A stretch of DNA of 64,000 nt from Trichoderma breve (GCF_028502605.1 NC_079234.1:124001-188000); one strand, 5' to 3'; shown: positions 46,271-58,456, numbered from the stretch's first letter. Program-made: numbers and translations. Notes: generated by a model from the sequence alone, not told the origin.

Positions 46271-46812
46271 GCTACTGGAATCAATCTTGTTGATATCCAA
46301 TTCATGTACTCCGTAAACAAGACTGTGATCACATATCGAAGTAAGCTGAAAGCGAATTGGCATGTATCGCTCCACTTCTGCCATAGTCTTCACTCTCTTT
46401 GGTAGCTGATAGCAGAATAGCTCGCAACTAGGTGCGGAAACCTTTACTAGCTCAACTTGGTTGCTGCGGACACAGGTAAGCTTATTATTGAAAGAAAATA
46501 CCATACACCAATTCTCCTATTCGTCAATAGGCTAATCACCTGTTAGGCACTCCGTATTCTTTTAGCTAACTCGCCTACATTCTGAAAGCCTAACAACGAT
46601 ACACACCTGGTCTAGATTTCGAGTCAGCATCAATTTCAAATATTGGATCAATATGATAAAGCTTATTAAACACTAGCAGGCCTCCTCTTCTTGGCAATCA
46701 AAGTGTCGAGACACGTCGCCCACGGATGGCGGTCTCGGCAATTCAAAGTGCCCAACTAGTCTGTACAGTGGGACTCTTGTAGGCCTCTGTGGAATCCGAT
46801 CTGACTAGAATC

Positions 46813-46896
46813 CAAGCCCTATGGAATCGAGTGCAAGCCCCGTGGGATCAAGTGCAAGCCCCGTTGAATCGAATCCAAGCCCTGTGGAATCAGAGT
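46813..46896. repeat. Four tandem copies of a 21-bp unit upstream of the GMC gene
   Basis: Copies at 46813-46833, 46834-46854, 46855-46875 and 46876-46896, each beginning CAAGCCC and containing a GGAATC-like core (consensus CAAGCCCYGTGGAATCGAGTG). The unit is two helical turns long and the array ends about 160 nt before the GMC start codon, so it is a candidate upstream control element. Confidence 0.85.
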
Positions 46897-47056
46897 ATGG
46901 TCCGCGTTATTTTTAGACGCCAAATCAATCATCTAGTGAATATTACATAAATAGCAAGAATTCTTGCGAAGTATAATTCGCTGTAGCACCTCGTCTTCAA
47001 TATACTCTTCACGTCAACAACTTTTCTTCGCGAACATTAGTAACATTTCGAGCAAA

Positions 47057-48864
47057 ATGTCTGAAGCTGACACACGTTACGATTTCATTGTCGTGGGGAG
47101 TAAGTTGTCTCTACATTGTTCTATGTCTATCCATTGCTGATCATCGCCAGGTGGCCCGGCGGGATGCGCTACGGCGAACGGTCTGTCCCGTTCACCTAAA
47201 AAGCCATCCGTACTCTTAATTGAGGCTGGAGATGACCATACACAAGCCCATCTCCGCGTCGATGGGCAGCGATGGACTACATTCACCCGGCCATCTATGA
47301 ACACGGAGTATAAGACGGCCCCGCAGACCAATTGCAACAACCGAGTCATAGCTTATGACCGCGGGCGTGGCTTGGGAGGTTCAAGTACGATAAACTTTGG
47401 GGTGTGGACTACGGGACCTCGAGATGACTTTGATGAATGGGCCAAACTGGTTGACGATCCCGCCTTTGCCTGGGATAGCATGCAGAACCGGTTCAAAGAG
47501 TTAGAGACGTTTCATTACGATGTTCCAACTGGAACGAATCCATCGAGTGTATCATCTCAGACAAACGACCATGGATCTGCAGGGCCACTTCACGTTGGCT
47601 ACGCCTCTGAGTGGGAACGCGATATCCAACCCTTATTGCAGACATTTCAGAATATGGGGTATCCGATCAACCCGGACCATAATTCAGGAGATCCCCTGGG
47701 GATGTCAGTACTGATAAATTCGGCTCATAGCGGCCTTCGCTCCGTGGCTGCAGATCTGCTGCAGCCCAAGCCGGATAATTTAACCATCGTCACAGGATCA
47801 GCCGTCCAACGTATAATTATTGACGGGAAAAAAGCGGTCGGTATTGAGTCAAATGGGAAACATTGTATGTGCAATCCCACAAGGCTATATCGATGGATAT
47901 TGACAATTGGTTAGACTTTGCTACGCACGAAGTCATTCTCTGTGCAGGCGCCCTTGACTCTCCCAAAATTCTCCTACATTCTGGTATTGGGCCCGCAGAT
48001 CAGCTTTCCAGATATCACATCCCCGTGATGCACGATGTTCCGGCTGTCGGGCAGGGCCTTCGCGACCATGCATTTTTGAATTTGACTGTTCGGCGAAACG
48101 AGTCGGATAATGATCGCCGCTCCTTTTATGGCAGCCAAGAAGCAATGGATGCCGCTCAGAAGCAATGGAATCAAGACAGAACGGGTCCATGGTCTGTATA
48201 CGGATGCGAGAACCTGATTGGCTTTTTTAAGTCGGACTCTATCAGCTCGTCGATGGAGTTCCAAAATCTGCCTCCCTCGCAGAAAGAATTTCTTCTCCGA
48301 GAAACTGTCCCGCACTATGAGCTCCTTACTCACTTCCCAATTCACTACTTCATACCAGGATTTGCGCCAGAAAACCTGAGTTACGACACGCTTTTGATAT
48401 TTCTGCTAAATGAGCAAAGTCGTGGAGAGGTGACATTACAGTCAGCCGACCCCAACGTGCCGCTCAAATTTGATCCCAATTTTCTTTCTCATCCCTTCGA
48501 CCAACGAGTGTGCATTGAAGCACTACGGGCTGGCATGGCCGTTATTCGACACCCGTTATTTGCCAAGGATAGCGAAGCTGACATCATTGTCCCGAAAGTG
48601 GCTACCTGTGATGATGGTTTGCTCGAATTCTGGAGAGAAAACATGACCTCGTCTTGGCATATGGTTGGCACTGCTAAGATGGGGCGGCTCGGCGACAGAG
48701 ATGCTGTGGTTGATGCCAACTTCAAGGTTTTGGGTATTTCATCGTTGCGAGTAGCAGATAACAGTGTTCTACCGATTCTTCCAAATGCTCATACCCAGAG
48801 CTCCGCCTATGTTACAGGAATGACGTGTGCGGAGAAGTTGATTGCGGAATATCAATTGGCTTAA
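47057..48864 (+). CDS. GMC-family FAD oxidoreductase, 568 aa
   Basis: Three exons, 47057-47099, 47151-47864 and 47915-48864, with introns of 51 and 50 nt. The N-terminal dinucleotide motif GSGPAG is formed only after the first intron is removed. The GMC signature is seen as RGRGLGGSSTINFGVW, and signature 2 as THEVILCAGALDSPKILL with GIGPADQL. The active-site histidine lies in SSWHMVGTAKMG, and the second catalytic residue in LPNAHTQSSAY. GMC enzymes oxidise alcohols, including aryl alcohols, glucose and choline, using FAD. No signal peptide is evident, so it is probably intracellular. The substrate is unknown. It is divergent from the phenol-hydroxylase-like gene. Confidence 0.93.
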
Positions 48865-51800
48865 CTGTACCAATGACCACGGCACAATTTCATCACTGAA
48901 AACCAATGGTAGTTTGAGAGTTTATCCGTACATACGATAGATACCTATCTTTGAAGACATATTTATATTTCGTAACCAATATTATCTCCTTTGACATAGA
49001 ATATCAGTGATTCATGTTGGCCATCAGCGTCCGTAGCCTTTCGCCGTATTGCTGATATAACGCGACGTGGTATCATCCCATAGCCTGCCGCATCCCGTTT
49101 TCGATAATTATTAATTACAATTTCGACGTCCCCCTGCTTTGATAGCCTTTGACTTTCTTCTCTAACTGCAATCCCTTTATCACTATGTCTTGTTCGACGA
49201 CGTAATGACCATACGCTACGGCTATCATTGGGCTGTATACTGCCACCATTGGTTCTCTTAATAAAAGTCCTATTCTCTATAATCCACCTTGTGGATTCCA
49301 CAAACAAACAACGTGGGTCGGGCTAAAACAGGCATATTTGGGCAATCAAGCGGCTTTAGCGATACTAGCGAGACCAGTGATGATGGTGACGAGGTTGCGT
49401 CGAATAGCACTCTGCATACATGTAACTTCGGCCAGTGATGGCTGCTATCATTTGTCAGCACAAATCATCATTGTTTAAACACCATCCAATGCCTATCAAA
49501 TGAATCTAGTCGTCGCTAGACCAAGGGTTGCCCGCCTGGTCAGTGGTACTACATGGGTGCAGATGCACGCACGTGGTTATGCCTCAAATATCACTTCTTG
49601 GAGACTTGGATCGATGTTGTAGATGACTGAACCTCTGTGGGCGTCTCATAACTCATCGATAACGGGCTGAGTCCAACTAAAGTTAATACTCACATAGATA
49701 CTAGGAGTACTATGAGCTCTTCAGTCTCATGCGCAAGTGTTAGTAGAAACAACTGAACACCCGGCGATAGTCTTGTTCCCATGAGTAGCTCGCCGTAGTA
49801 TAGTCTAGCCAAAATCCTCTAGTGTATGATAAGCTTACACTTCCTCCTCGGAAAATACCTACTACAGCACCGCCACCAGTACATACGCTATATGCCCTAT
49901 GGAGTTTCCAAATCGCATAGTTCTAAACTGTAATTCGAATGGATCTAATATTTCATGTCATCTCTTAGGCGATTTTCTAAACGAGCTACGCGATTCCCGC
50001 AAAAACCCCCATTGGTAAAGAGTATTGTGAGTTTACAGACTTTGCTGGGCTTTGAACAAAAGTACTCAGTGGACAACCAGCGCGTAGAAAGGACTCGCCG
50101 TTGTCAAATGCGGCACCATTGGGAAGTGATGCGTAACCAATATTGACAGATCTATGACCTGAACTTATCGTCTCGCAACGACAAACTTTACAACTGCTTA
50201 CTTCACGCATCACTTTACAGTCGTTTACCGCAGCAATGAGAATTAGCCTGTTTATACTTTTAAGTGACAGCCCTGGGCGAAACAATACAGCATTTAGCTA
50301 ACTCCGTAGGCCATCACTAGCTTGCCACTGAAGCCCCGATGCTGGTAACTCCGACAGCGATGCAAATGTTCGCCGGCTTGCCTAGCACAATTTATATCTC
50401 TATAGGTACGATGTCATCGGCCAATCGTACTCTAAACTAAGAGGAGCTCAGTTGCTGACAGACTCACCTAGGACAAGACTTGGCTCCCAAGATCTTTCCA
50501 CTTCGTATTTGTGGTTAACAGGTATTTTCACTAGTTCTGGTCAATATGCCGGGCGATTTAATGGCGTTGCTCATGGCCATGGGCCAAATTGGTGGCTCGT
50601 CCTGTCCACCACACCATCCGAGCTTCTCAGAGGCTCCCGAATAGCCTGTCAAATGATCCATACCTTGCGTCTGATATCCTGCAAGTAGCTGATATCATCA
50701 AATGCATATGCCAAGGTCCCATTCGGGGTTAATTCTAAAGACGGGTGCAACTTAACTGTTGGTCGGTCGCTCAAGTAAGAGCTGCAATCCAGGCTATGTT
50801 AGGAATATGAGATCATGCCCCTACATTTGCGGGAATCGTTCCTTTACCCTCCTCATCATAATACCTCTGTCTATATGCCTTCGTCCCTGTTGTTGTTTTC
50901 TCTGTATAGTATTCACAATTACAAATAAAAGCAAGGGACGTTCGTAAGACTGTTAAAAATTCTAGGAGATCAATCTGTCGGGAGCGGAATATTCCGCCAC
51001 TCTGAATGATATGGATCTGCTAGTGTCACTAGAGTATTCGCATTCTCAATCAGCATCATATCTAAGCAATCAACTTTAAAGATTTTTTTTTTTTAAATAT
51101 AGAGAAGAAAAATAAAAAACTAGACTTCACAATCTAAATTCATCACGGTTGGCGGTTTTCTTCTGTCCCATTAAGTCAGTGGGCATAATACACATCAGCA
51201 ATATTGCATGTCACGACATCGAACAAAGAAAGTGGAAATTGTCGATTTATAGCGTTGCTGCGACTGAAGAGCGAATCACTATTGCTAAGCCTATAAATGG
51301 AATGGGATTATGGCGTTGGCGTAAGCAGATCATATGGTAGTTAGTGAATTGCGTAAGTGCCCCGGCTCTCATTGTTTAGAAGCATTTTGGAAATCTCTGC
51401 CTAGGCGAGTATGTTCAATGAATTAGGTCTTGGTCATCGCTGTGGAATCATTTGCCCATTTATGGATGCTGCGTCTAACTTGGAGAATTAATCGAGTACC
51501 AACCAACTGTAGAAGAGGCTAGTTCATAAGCTAACAGATACCTAACGCGCGCACGATCATTTAGTTTGTAGTTACTCTTACGGGCCCACGCGGTAAGATC
51601 CGACAAGTTGTAGCATTTTGACCTGGCTCTCTGGGCAAACAAAGAGAAAGAGCGTAACCCCTCCTTTTTAATTTGATAGGAGTATTTAATGATTCAAGAT
51701 ATTGACTATAATCTCTTTCGTGTCTATCTCAGATCTATTGATAAATTGGGCATCGACGCCCAGCAACGTCTCCCGGCAATACCCATCCATTCTGTCATAC

Positions 51801-51871
51801 GCATAGTCTTTGACTGTCTGGGGAGTAAACATTACATATCTCAACCTCCAGCTACTGACTAATCTATCGAA
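48865..51871. other. Geneless stretch of about 3 kb
   Basis: The longest stretch without a recognisable gene. Only short open frames occur, for example 48963-49307 (-) and 50452-50688 (+), none with family features. A homopolymer-rich patch is near 51080-51120. With the decayed P450 next to it, this may be an area of gene loss. Confidence 0.5.
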
Positions 51872-53368
51872 ATGGTGTCGTCTATTACCACTGCATTACA
51901 GTGATACTTCTTGTTTTCGCTACCTATCTCCTCAAGCGTTCCAACAAGGCCGTCATGCCCCCAGGAACACGGAGTCCGCCTGGGCCGGTTGGCAAGCCAA
52001 TTATTGGTAGCATGCTCGACATACCATTTGTTCATTCCTGGTTCAAGTTCAAAGAATTAACAGACCAATATGGACCTATTACCAAGATCACCATCGCAGG
52101 CCAAGATCACGTCCTTCTAGGCACTGAGCAAGTTGCCCAACGATCTGCTCCGAGAGCGTGGTAGCATCTATAGCGACCGACCAACGTTCCACGCTGCCAA
52201 CATAATGACCAGAGGGTTGATTCCTCTTTTGTTGCGGTATGGTGATGTGTGGCGCACTCAACGCAGTTTCTTTCACCATGTCATGTCCACAAAGGCGGCA
52301 GCTGGTTACGCTTCAGAGCTCGAAATAGAAGCTACTCGAATGGCGCGTGACCTCATAAGGGACCCCTCTAATTATAAAAACCTTTTCGAGCGTTATAGTG
52401 GTGGCATCATTCTCCGTCTTGCGGTTGGTGTTCGTATTGAAAGAGGCCGAGACCCCAGATGCCAGAGCTCGCTCAAGGCGGTACATGACCTGGAATGTGT
52501 TACTTCGCCGGCATAATACTTTGTAGACTTGCTTCCTGCGTTGAAGTTTCTACCAGAATTTCTGGGACCATGGAAGACTGAGCTTAAGGAGCTTCGAAAT
52601 GAGCACGAGATGTTCTTCTGCGACATGCTGGATGGAGCGAAAAGGGACAACAGTGGTGGCAAAGGCATCAAGTCTTGGGCCAATGTTTGTCTGAGTAACA
52701 CGGGTCAATGGAGTCTGGACGACCTTACTGCAGCACACATGTTTGGCGGCCTTCTCGAAGCAGGCAGCGGTACTTCTAGTTCATTGCTTATGTCGTTTTG
52801 CTTACTCATGACGCGTACGGGCCAGCTCAAAATCCTACAACAGGAATTGGATAGAGTTGTAGGTGCAGGACGAGTGCCGACTATCGCCGACTTACCACAA
52901 CTTCCAACCGTGCGTGCGTTTGCCAAAGAAGTGCTACGCTTTTATCCCGTCACCTCTGGTGGAGCACCTCACATGCTCACCAAGGATGATGTCTACAAAG
53001 AGTTCTTCTTCAAGGCTGGCACCATTTCCCACGCGAATCAGTGGGCGATTCATCGTGATGTAGAGCAATACCCCGACCCGGAGAGCTTCAACCCACAACG
53101 GTGGCTCGACCCCAAATATCCAACCTACAGGGAACTTTTGACTCAGTACCCGAACCTCGTCAACTACACTTGCTCCGAGTCCGGCCGTCGAATCTGTCCT
53201 GGACAGCATATAGCCGAGCTGAGTGTCTTCCCTGGCATTGCAATGATAGCATGGGGCTGCAACATCTCAAAAGCAAAGGATGACACCGGCCAAGACATCA
53301 CGCCTCCATTTTATGACTTCAACATAGGCTTCAACGTTCAGCCAAACAAATTTCTGTTCAAGTTGTAA
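51872..53368 (+). pseudogene. Cytochrome P450 pseudogene
   Basis: A P450 similar to the CYP families with a PPGPVGKPIIGSMLDIP N-terminal proline hinge, but the frame is broken. The ATG at 51872 is in a different frame from the anchor/hinge segment starting about 51901. That segment shifts frame again near 52137, just before DLLRERGSIYSDRP. Two small compensating shifts probably lie near 52460-52490. An in-frame TAA sits at 52514-52516, inside what should be a continuous TSPA...YFVDLLPALKF stretch. No intron of plausible size explains these. Downstream the I-helix EAGSGTSS, K-helix EVLR and CPG heme loop survive, but the heme loop reads SESGRRICPG, with serine at the usual phenylalanine. The family's role is oxidation at the ER. 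This copy is unlikely to make a working enzyme. Confidence 0.8.
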
Positions 53369-54199
53369 CCAAGGTCCAAACAGAGGATGGATGTGTTGGA
53401 GAGGGCTTATGAAAATTCGTTAGAGGCTGACCCGTTATTGGTCCAGTAGTTGAATGCATCCTCATGGCCATCTGAATGTAACAGTCATTACTTGCATGGG
53501 AGAAAGGATATCGGAAAGAGTTTGGAAAATAAATGCCGCTTTTACCCGAATTGAAATTATTACGGATACTGAAGAGTCTCAGCTGCTGAAGGCCTCGGTA
53601 GGCTCGTCCACTGTGTAGCTACCGATAGGGCAATTTCGTGCTCTACCGAATCACAGGTTTCCAATGTTCTCACAATAATCTTTTACAGATTATACTCTCT
53701 CTGAACTTCATAAAGTTGTTGGAACCTGTCAAATGCCGGGCTGACGAATGGAGAGATGCCTCATGCCCCTTTCCTTCTATTTTGCAGGCTAATGAATGAC
53801 TTTAACTACTCTTTTGATACCTCGTAATTTGTTACGTTCGCATTACACTGTTAGATCTTTGCACAAGTGAGTTAAAGCCGATTAGTCTACAGGATTATAC
53901 AGAGAAGAAAACATTATAAAGAGATAAAAAAATACACACCCGAAATATTAGGGAACACCAGTGCAAATATGGAACACTCTTATGTTGTCTAAAGTGTAGT
54001 AACAAGATATTGAGGCAATATGAGATATGTAGTGATACAAGATGTTTGTTATAACTCCGGAGTATAATATTCTAATTGTTACAGCAACGGTGACGTTTAT
54101 AGATGAATGTGAATCCCTGTAGTAATATCCGCCAGCTTTTGAAATCCTCCATTAAATGCCCAATCCTGCAACAACGTGTGCAATAAGAGTACTGATTCC
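53369..54199. other. Intergenic 3'-3' stretch, about 830 nt
   Basis: AT-rich DNA between the P450 pseudogene and the convergent MFS gene. No frame, repeat or RNA gene is supported. Confidence 0.5.
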
Positions 54200-55723
54200 T
54201 CATTCACTGCCACTTGTTTCAGGATCGGATTTCGCTTGCATCCGTGCTCCTAGATTTGCTGCTTCTTGCGCGTACTTGCATTTCAGTCTCAATGTCTGGC
54301 CAAACTTGAGCATAACAAATGGGAATGGCAAGCATGTAAGCGTTAAGAAAGCAGGTATTGTGCTTGCCCAGTGTATGCCAAGATTATCATACATCTGGTC
54401 TGTGAACAGCGGGAATGCCACGCCAAAAAATGCCCTGAGCATTGCCGAAGCCCCAAGTACCGATGCTGCATATATAGTGTACGAGTCAATCAAGTAGTTG
54501 AGGCATGATAGAAAGACCAGAACACAACCGAAACCAAATGGAGCAGAAAGAGTAATGCTAACGGCCCAGTGTATACTTGGCGAATTAGTCCACGCAAAAG
54601 CGAAGAGGCCGACGGGTAAAGCAACGGCACCAACAGCTCCTTGGGGCAACCTGGACTCGGGCGTTGCCGACTGGCCGAGTTTCTTATATCGGTTGTCATC
54701 GATGATGGCATATATAAGTCCAATTATCATGCCACAGATAAGACCTAAAAATGCCAAACCTCCTAGGCCTTCACTCCACCCCCGGCCGCGTTGATAGACA
54801 ATTGGCAATGCAGGCATAAACATGTAGATTGTCCCGTATATTATCGCCAGATAGGTGGCGGCAATTAACACGATTGGCTCGCGAAAAAGAAGAACCCAGG
54901 GCCGCATTAGAGCTTTGCGAAAGAGTTCAGACGATGCTACTGTGCCATTCTGCTGCTGCATGACGCTTCTGTATGACTTCCCTGTTTCTTTAGCAAGACG
55001 TGCTGCTCTTTCACGTAAAATCACTGGTCCATATGTCTCTGGGACAAGAATCGAACCGGCAATCCATACGATGCCAATGAAGATGCTGCACACGCCTTGC
55101 ACCCATCTCCAACCAACGTTCATAGAAATAAAACCACCTATAATAGGACCTAGAACAGGTCCCATAAATGGCGCTGCGCAGAAAAAGATCATTGCCAGCC
55201 CCCGTTGTGCCGCAGGGAACATATCAGCAATGACTCCGCCTGAGTTGGTCAATGGCGATGCGCCAATCATCCCAGTAAGAAACCTGAAGACTAAGAGCTG
55301 GGTCATGGATCTTGCCCCAGCTGTAGCAGCCACAAAAGCTACCACACATGTATGCGTAGTGATGAAGAGAATTCTCCTGCCATACAGCTCCGAAAGGGGT
55401 GCCCACAAGGCCGGCCCGATGGCAAAACCAAGCACATATAGAGATATTCCGAGAGCAAAAAGTTCCGAGCTGCAATGAAATTGTTCAACGATTTCGTTTG
55501 CCGAGCCAGAGTAGGCGGAGGATGTGAGCGTAATTGCAAATACCGAGGCGGTTACAATGAATATGATGACCCATTTCTTGGTGGATGAGAAGTTCATGGG
55601 ATTTCCCGGATCACCATTGCGGAACTCAACAATAAAAGGATCAGAGGATGTGCCCGTTCCATCGTAGATAGTTGCTGTTGTGGGACATTCTTTGCTTGGT
55701 TGTTCAAAGCCTAGCATTGTCAT
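54200..55723 (-). CDS. MFS multidrug efflux pump (DHA1 type), 507 aa
   Basis: One uninterrupted exon from ATG 55723. A second ATG two codons in is equally possible. The cytosolic N-terminus carries DPGNPMNFSSTKKW, the usual entry to helix 1 in fungal DHA1 pumps. Landmarks are ALGISLYVLGFAIGPALWAP, motif A as LSELYGRR, the antiporter motif C as GPVLGPIIGG, and IGASPLTNSGGVIADMF. About 12 helices are present, with a central loop of charged residues after LVPETYGPV. Members export drugs, mycotoxins and aromatic compounds from the plasma membrane by proton antiport. The gene lies in tandem with a Zn2Cys6 regulator (stop 743 nt upstream), which is its probable controller. Confidence 0.94.
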   Translation of the reverse strand: MTMLGFEQPSKECPTTATIYDGTGTSSDPFIVEFRNGDPGNPMNFSSTKKWVIIFIVTASVFAITLTSSAYSGSANEIVEQFHCSSELFALGISLYVLGFAIGPALWAPLSELYGRRILFITTHTCVVAFVAATAGARSMTQLLVFRFLTGMIGASPLTNSGGVIADMFPAAQRGLAMIFFCAAPFMGPVLGPIIGGFISMNVGWRWVQGVCSIFIGIVWIAGSILVPETYGPVILRERAARLAKETGKSYRSVMQQQNGTVASSELFRKALMRPWVLLFREPIVLIAATYLAIIYGTIYMFMPALPIVYQRGRGWSEGLGGLAFLGLICGMIIGLIYAIIDDNRYKKLGQSATPESRLPQGAVGAVALPVGLFAFAWTNSPSIHWAVSITLSAPFGFGCVLVFLSCLNYLIDSYTIYAASVLGASAMLRAFFGVAFPLFTDQMYDNLGIHWASTIPAFLTLTCLPFPFVMLKFGQTLRLKCKYAQEAANLGARMQAKSDPETSGSE

Positions 55724-56466
55724 GGTTACTTTGGCCGGGCCTATTATTTCGAGGGTTGCAACTAGATTCTGAGAGGAGAATCACGCACATGACAATGGCT
55801 TCATGCAAATGATAATGGCTGCATATGCACATGGAAGCAGCTGCATGCATGAAAATGGATGCAGGATATATATAAGAATTCCTGTAAAGGCGGTTCCCCC
55901 CGTAGTCCCAGGTTTCAGTGCCTTGATTCAATACTACTCTTTGGGCTCGGGAGCGTTCCGAGTATTACTTGTGGATTGCCGGAAGCGCTTCTGATTGGCC
56001 ATTTTCTCTACACCCTCATCAGCATCTCCCTGTTTATGTAGGAACAGCAGGGAATTCGGGCTCATACGTGCTTCCCGCTTTCAAAGAAAAATCACTGCTT
56101 TGTAGTCTGCTCGGTCATAGCGGAGACTATTTTCACATATCTACTCCGTATCACGCAACCCTTTCATGGTTTAGGCCCACATCATGATAACTCATGAAGC
56201 GCAAGCATAAGCCCATTCGCCGATGACGGATAAGCATATGCCAAACACTCGGTTGTTCATCTCCTATTGATTGCAGGTTCTAGAAAAATCCAATTCCTCG
56301 CATACGGCCCTCTAGCCTTCATCAATTGCGACACAGATGTCGCCTTGCTGGGTTCTAAATCGTTCCACTCCCTTCGAGACTCTAAACATTACCCTGCAAT
56401 CATCGCAGAAGCACTCAAGATGCTTGGATAGTAAATTTATAGCAAATCTATCAAGTTTAAAAAAGA
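55724..56466. other. MFS upstream region, about 740 nt
   Basis: Contains imperfect repeats of ATGATAATGGCT/ATGCAT-like words at about 55785-55865, a purine/pyrimidine-mixed region, and the presumed MFS promoter. No gene is supported. Confidence 0.45.
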
Positions 56467-58456
56467 TTAACTGGCTGGAAATGAATTAAACCAAGTTTCA
56501 TCAGGCTCATCAAATAGAAAGCTATCGTTGTGAAAGCCAAATTCTAGAAATGTGTCATGGAATTGCGTATCCGATAGCTCTTCCATAAAACCAGTGTGCT
56601 CTGGAAGATGGCGCATATGCGAGGCTTTTCTCGCCAAAGATTGGAACAGTGCTGTATACTGTGGTATATAGAGGCTGAGATGCTCATGCTTCTTGAAAAC
56701 TGAGAGAGTTTGTTGCCAGCTGTCCGATACTGCCTCTGTGAAAAGACTCGTGGATTGCATCGCTGCGAGTAGAATAGTTCCCGCCATATGGAGGTAGAAA
56801 ATTCGAGACCACCAAGGTATACTGTAAGCAGATTCATTGACGCTGCAATTTTTGTCAAGTACTGCCACCATCCTTTGGGCGTTCAAAATACATTGAAAGG
56901 CGCCGTATTGTATCATATGGCCCATGTAAGATGACTCAAACTGAGCATCAGCGGCGACGGGCGCGTTATTCTGCATGAAGCAGCACCGAGCAACCATTGG
57001 TCTGAACAACAAGATTCGAGCATGCAATAGCCTAGAGGTGTCAAAAGCATGAGCTATATGAAGAGAACATGACAGACGAAAAGTGTTCATGTAAAGCTTA
57101 CCGAAGTTGGAGGCTAAGCCTCTTCATTTTTGTTTCATTATCATCGCCTTCTTCGGATGGAATCCCTTTGAGCCTGACCTTCTCCCATTGGTTCAAGCAA
57201 GCCTCATGTTGCAGGACTGAGTTACAGTAGGATTCCTTCTTTTGACAAGACCCGTGTGGGCCGAACCTTTCAGCCAGGCCACCGCCAACAGGAGTTTGTG
57301 CCATAATACTATGATGAACAATTTCATGCAGTTCCAGTGTGTGGATCAAATCATCACGAAAGGGGGGATTCCTGCGAGCGGTATGTTGGCTAACTAAGGA
57401 CATCATCGCCGTGCGACCCTGCACCCACGAGACTGACCTTAAAGGCCCAAATTAGAAACATGCGAGAGAGGATTGAGTAAAATGGGGTGTACCTACATGT
57501 CGGCAAATACACAGCAGTTCCATAGATGCTGCCGCCAATGAGCCTGGTCATTCGATGTGCCAGCTCCCGAAGTTTTAGTAGGGAGATGAATACCAAGGCT
57601 CTGAGCAATTCGTATTGCCGATCCAACTGCCATCCATGCTTGATGCGGATTGTTCGTACACTGAAGATATCGGCTCATTAGTAAGAGGCATTCCACAACC
57701 TCCAACGACGGTGGCTCCCATAACACGGATTCAGGGCGAAGTAAGTTCCAAGCTCTCTCAAAATAGGTGCTCGCCACCTCATTCCTCTCCGCAGCTGCGA
57801 TAGATTCCTGAACCTGAATAGCGAAAGCGAAGACGATATTCAATGTGGAAATAAAGACTCGCTCATCTATCTCTAGATCTCTTCCCTCAAACAGCATTTC
57901 ATATGACCGACACAATCGTTTCTCATCGATAATGTAGTCAACGGGTTGTATGCACCGCCAAAATATACTCAATAGATGGTCTGCCTGTCGACGTGGTGGT
58001 AGGACTTTATCCGCCTGCCCGTCACCCGGTCGTCGACCAGATAAGCGCAATTCGAATAGAGGAGCATCTGACATTGGCATCGCAATGGATGATCCACTAG
58101 AAACTCCCCCATATTTGGCATCAATAGCAGCTTTTACCTCTCCAGCGAATGTGCCAGGACTACCGCTGTATCCAATTCCGGGAATTGACTGCACAGGCTC
58201 TTGGTGTAAGACACTAGAGACAGGCTTATAAATGCACTCAATTCTCTTTTTCTTGCAATTGCTACAAGCTAAGCCGAGGTCGGCATCTGCACACGCGTAG
58301 GGCTAGGTAGACATCAGGAAGACAAGACATACCTGGGCGCATTCCGTCGCATTTCACTTTTCTAGAGCGACATAGTTCACATGCATTGCCATTCCCTATT
58401 TTGAGCTTCTTCTTAGATGGCACGTCTGGCCCCGGAGATTCCGAATATGTGTCCAT
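56467..58456 (-). CDS. Zn2Cys6 transcription factor, 598 aa
   Basis: Four exons: 58333-58456, 57497-58268, 57102-57437 and 56467-57031. The first intron splits the zinc cluster, as in the regulator at 31424. After splicing, the ligands are C26, C29, C36, C43, C46 and C53 (spacing 2-6-6-2-6), preceded by a KKKLK basic patch. The fungal-specific TF domain follows, with SIFWRCIQPVDYII, SRYLQCTNNPHQAWMAVG and the HLWNCCVFADM...GRTAMM segment. The last joins across an intron whose acceptor TTTAAG is the one that keeps frame. It is expected to be a nuclear regulator. It lies between two MFS multidrug pumps, all on the same strand, and may regulate either or both. Confidence 0.92.

Larger units (their letters stand above)
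44857..47056. promoter_or_regulatory. 2.2-kb divergent region rich in 19-21-bp tandem duplications
   Basis: Three separate two-copy tandem duplications of 19-20 bp (45175-45212, 45253-45292, 46231-46270) and a four-copy 21-bp array (46813-46896) occur between the FAD hydroxylase and the GMC oxidoreductase. Two frames on the minus strand (45029-45553 and 46148-46504) are open but unrecognised. The last 200 nt should contain the GMC promoter. Confidence 0.5.

Noticed and set aside
48963..49307. Open minus-strand frame of 114 codons
   Set aside because: Arg-rich sequence slightly reminiscent of mobile-element fragments, but no terminal repeats, target duplications or catalytic motifs could be seen.
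52430..52530. An intron of about 60 nt (GTACAT...TTTGTAG) to avoid the P450 stop codon
   Set aside because: It would remove the conserved segment before YFVDLLPALKF and does not repair the upstream frameshifts.
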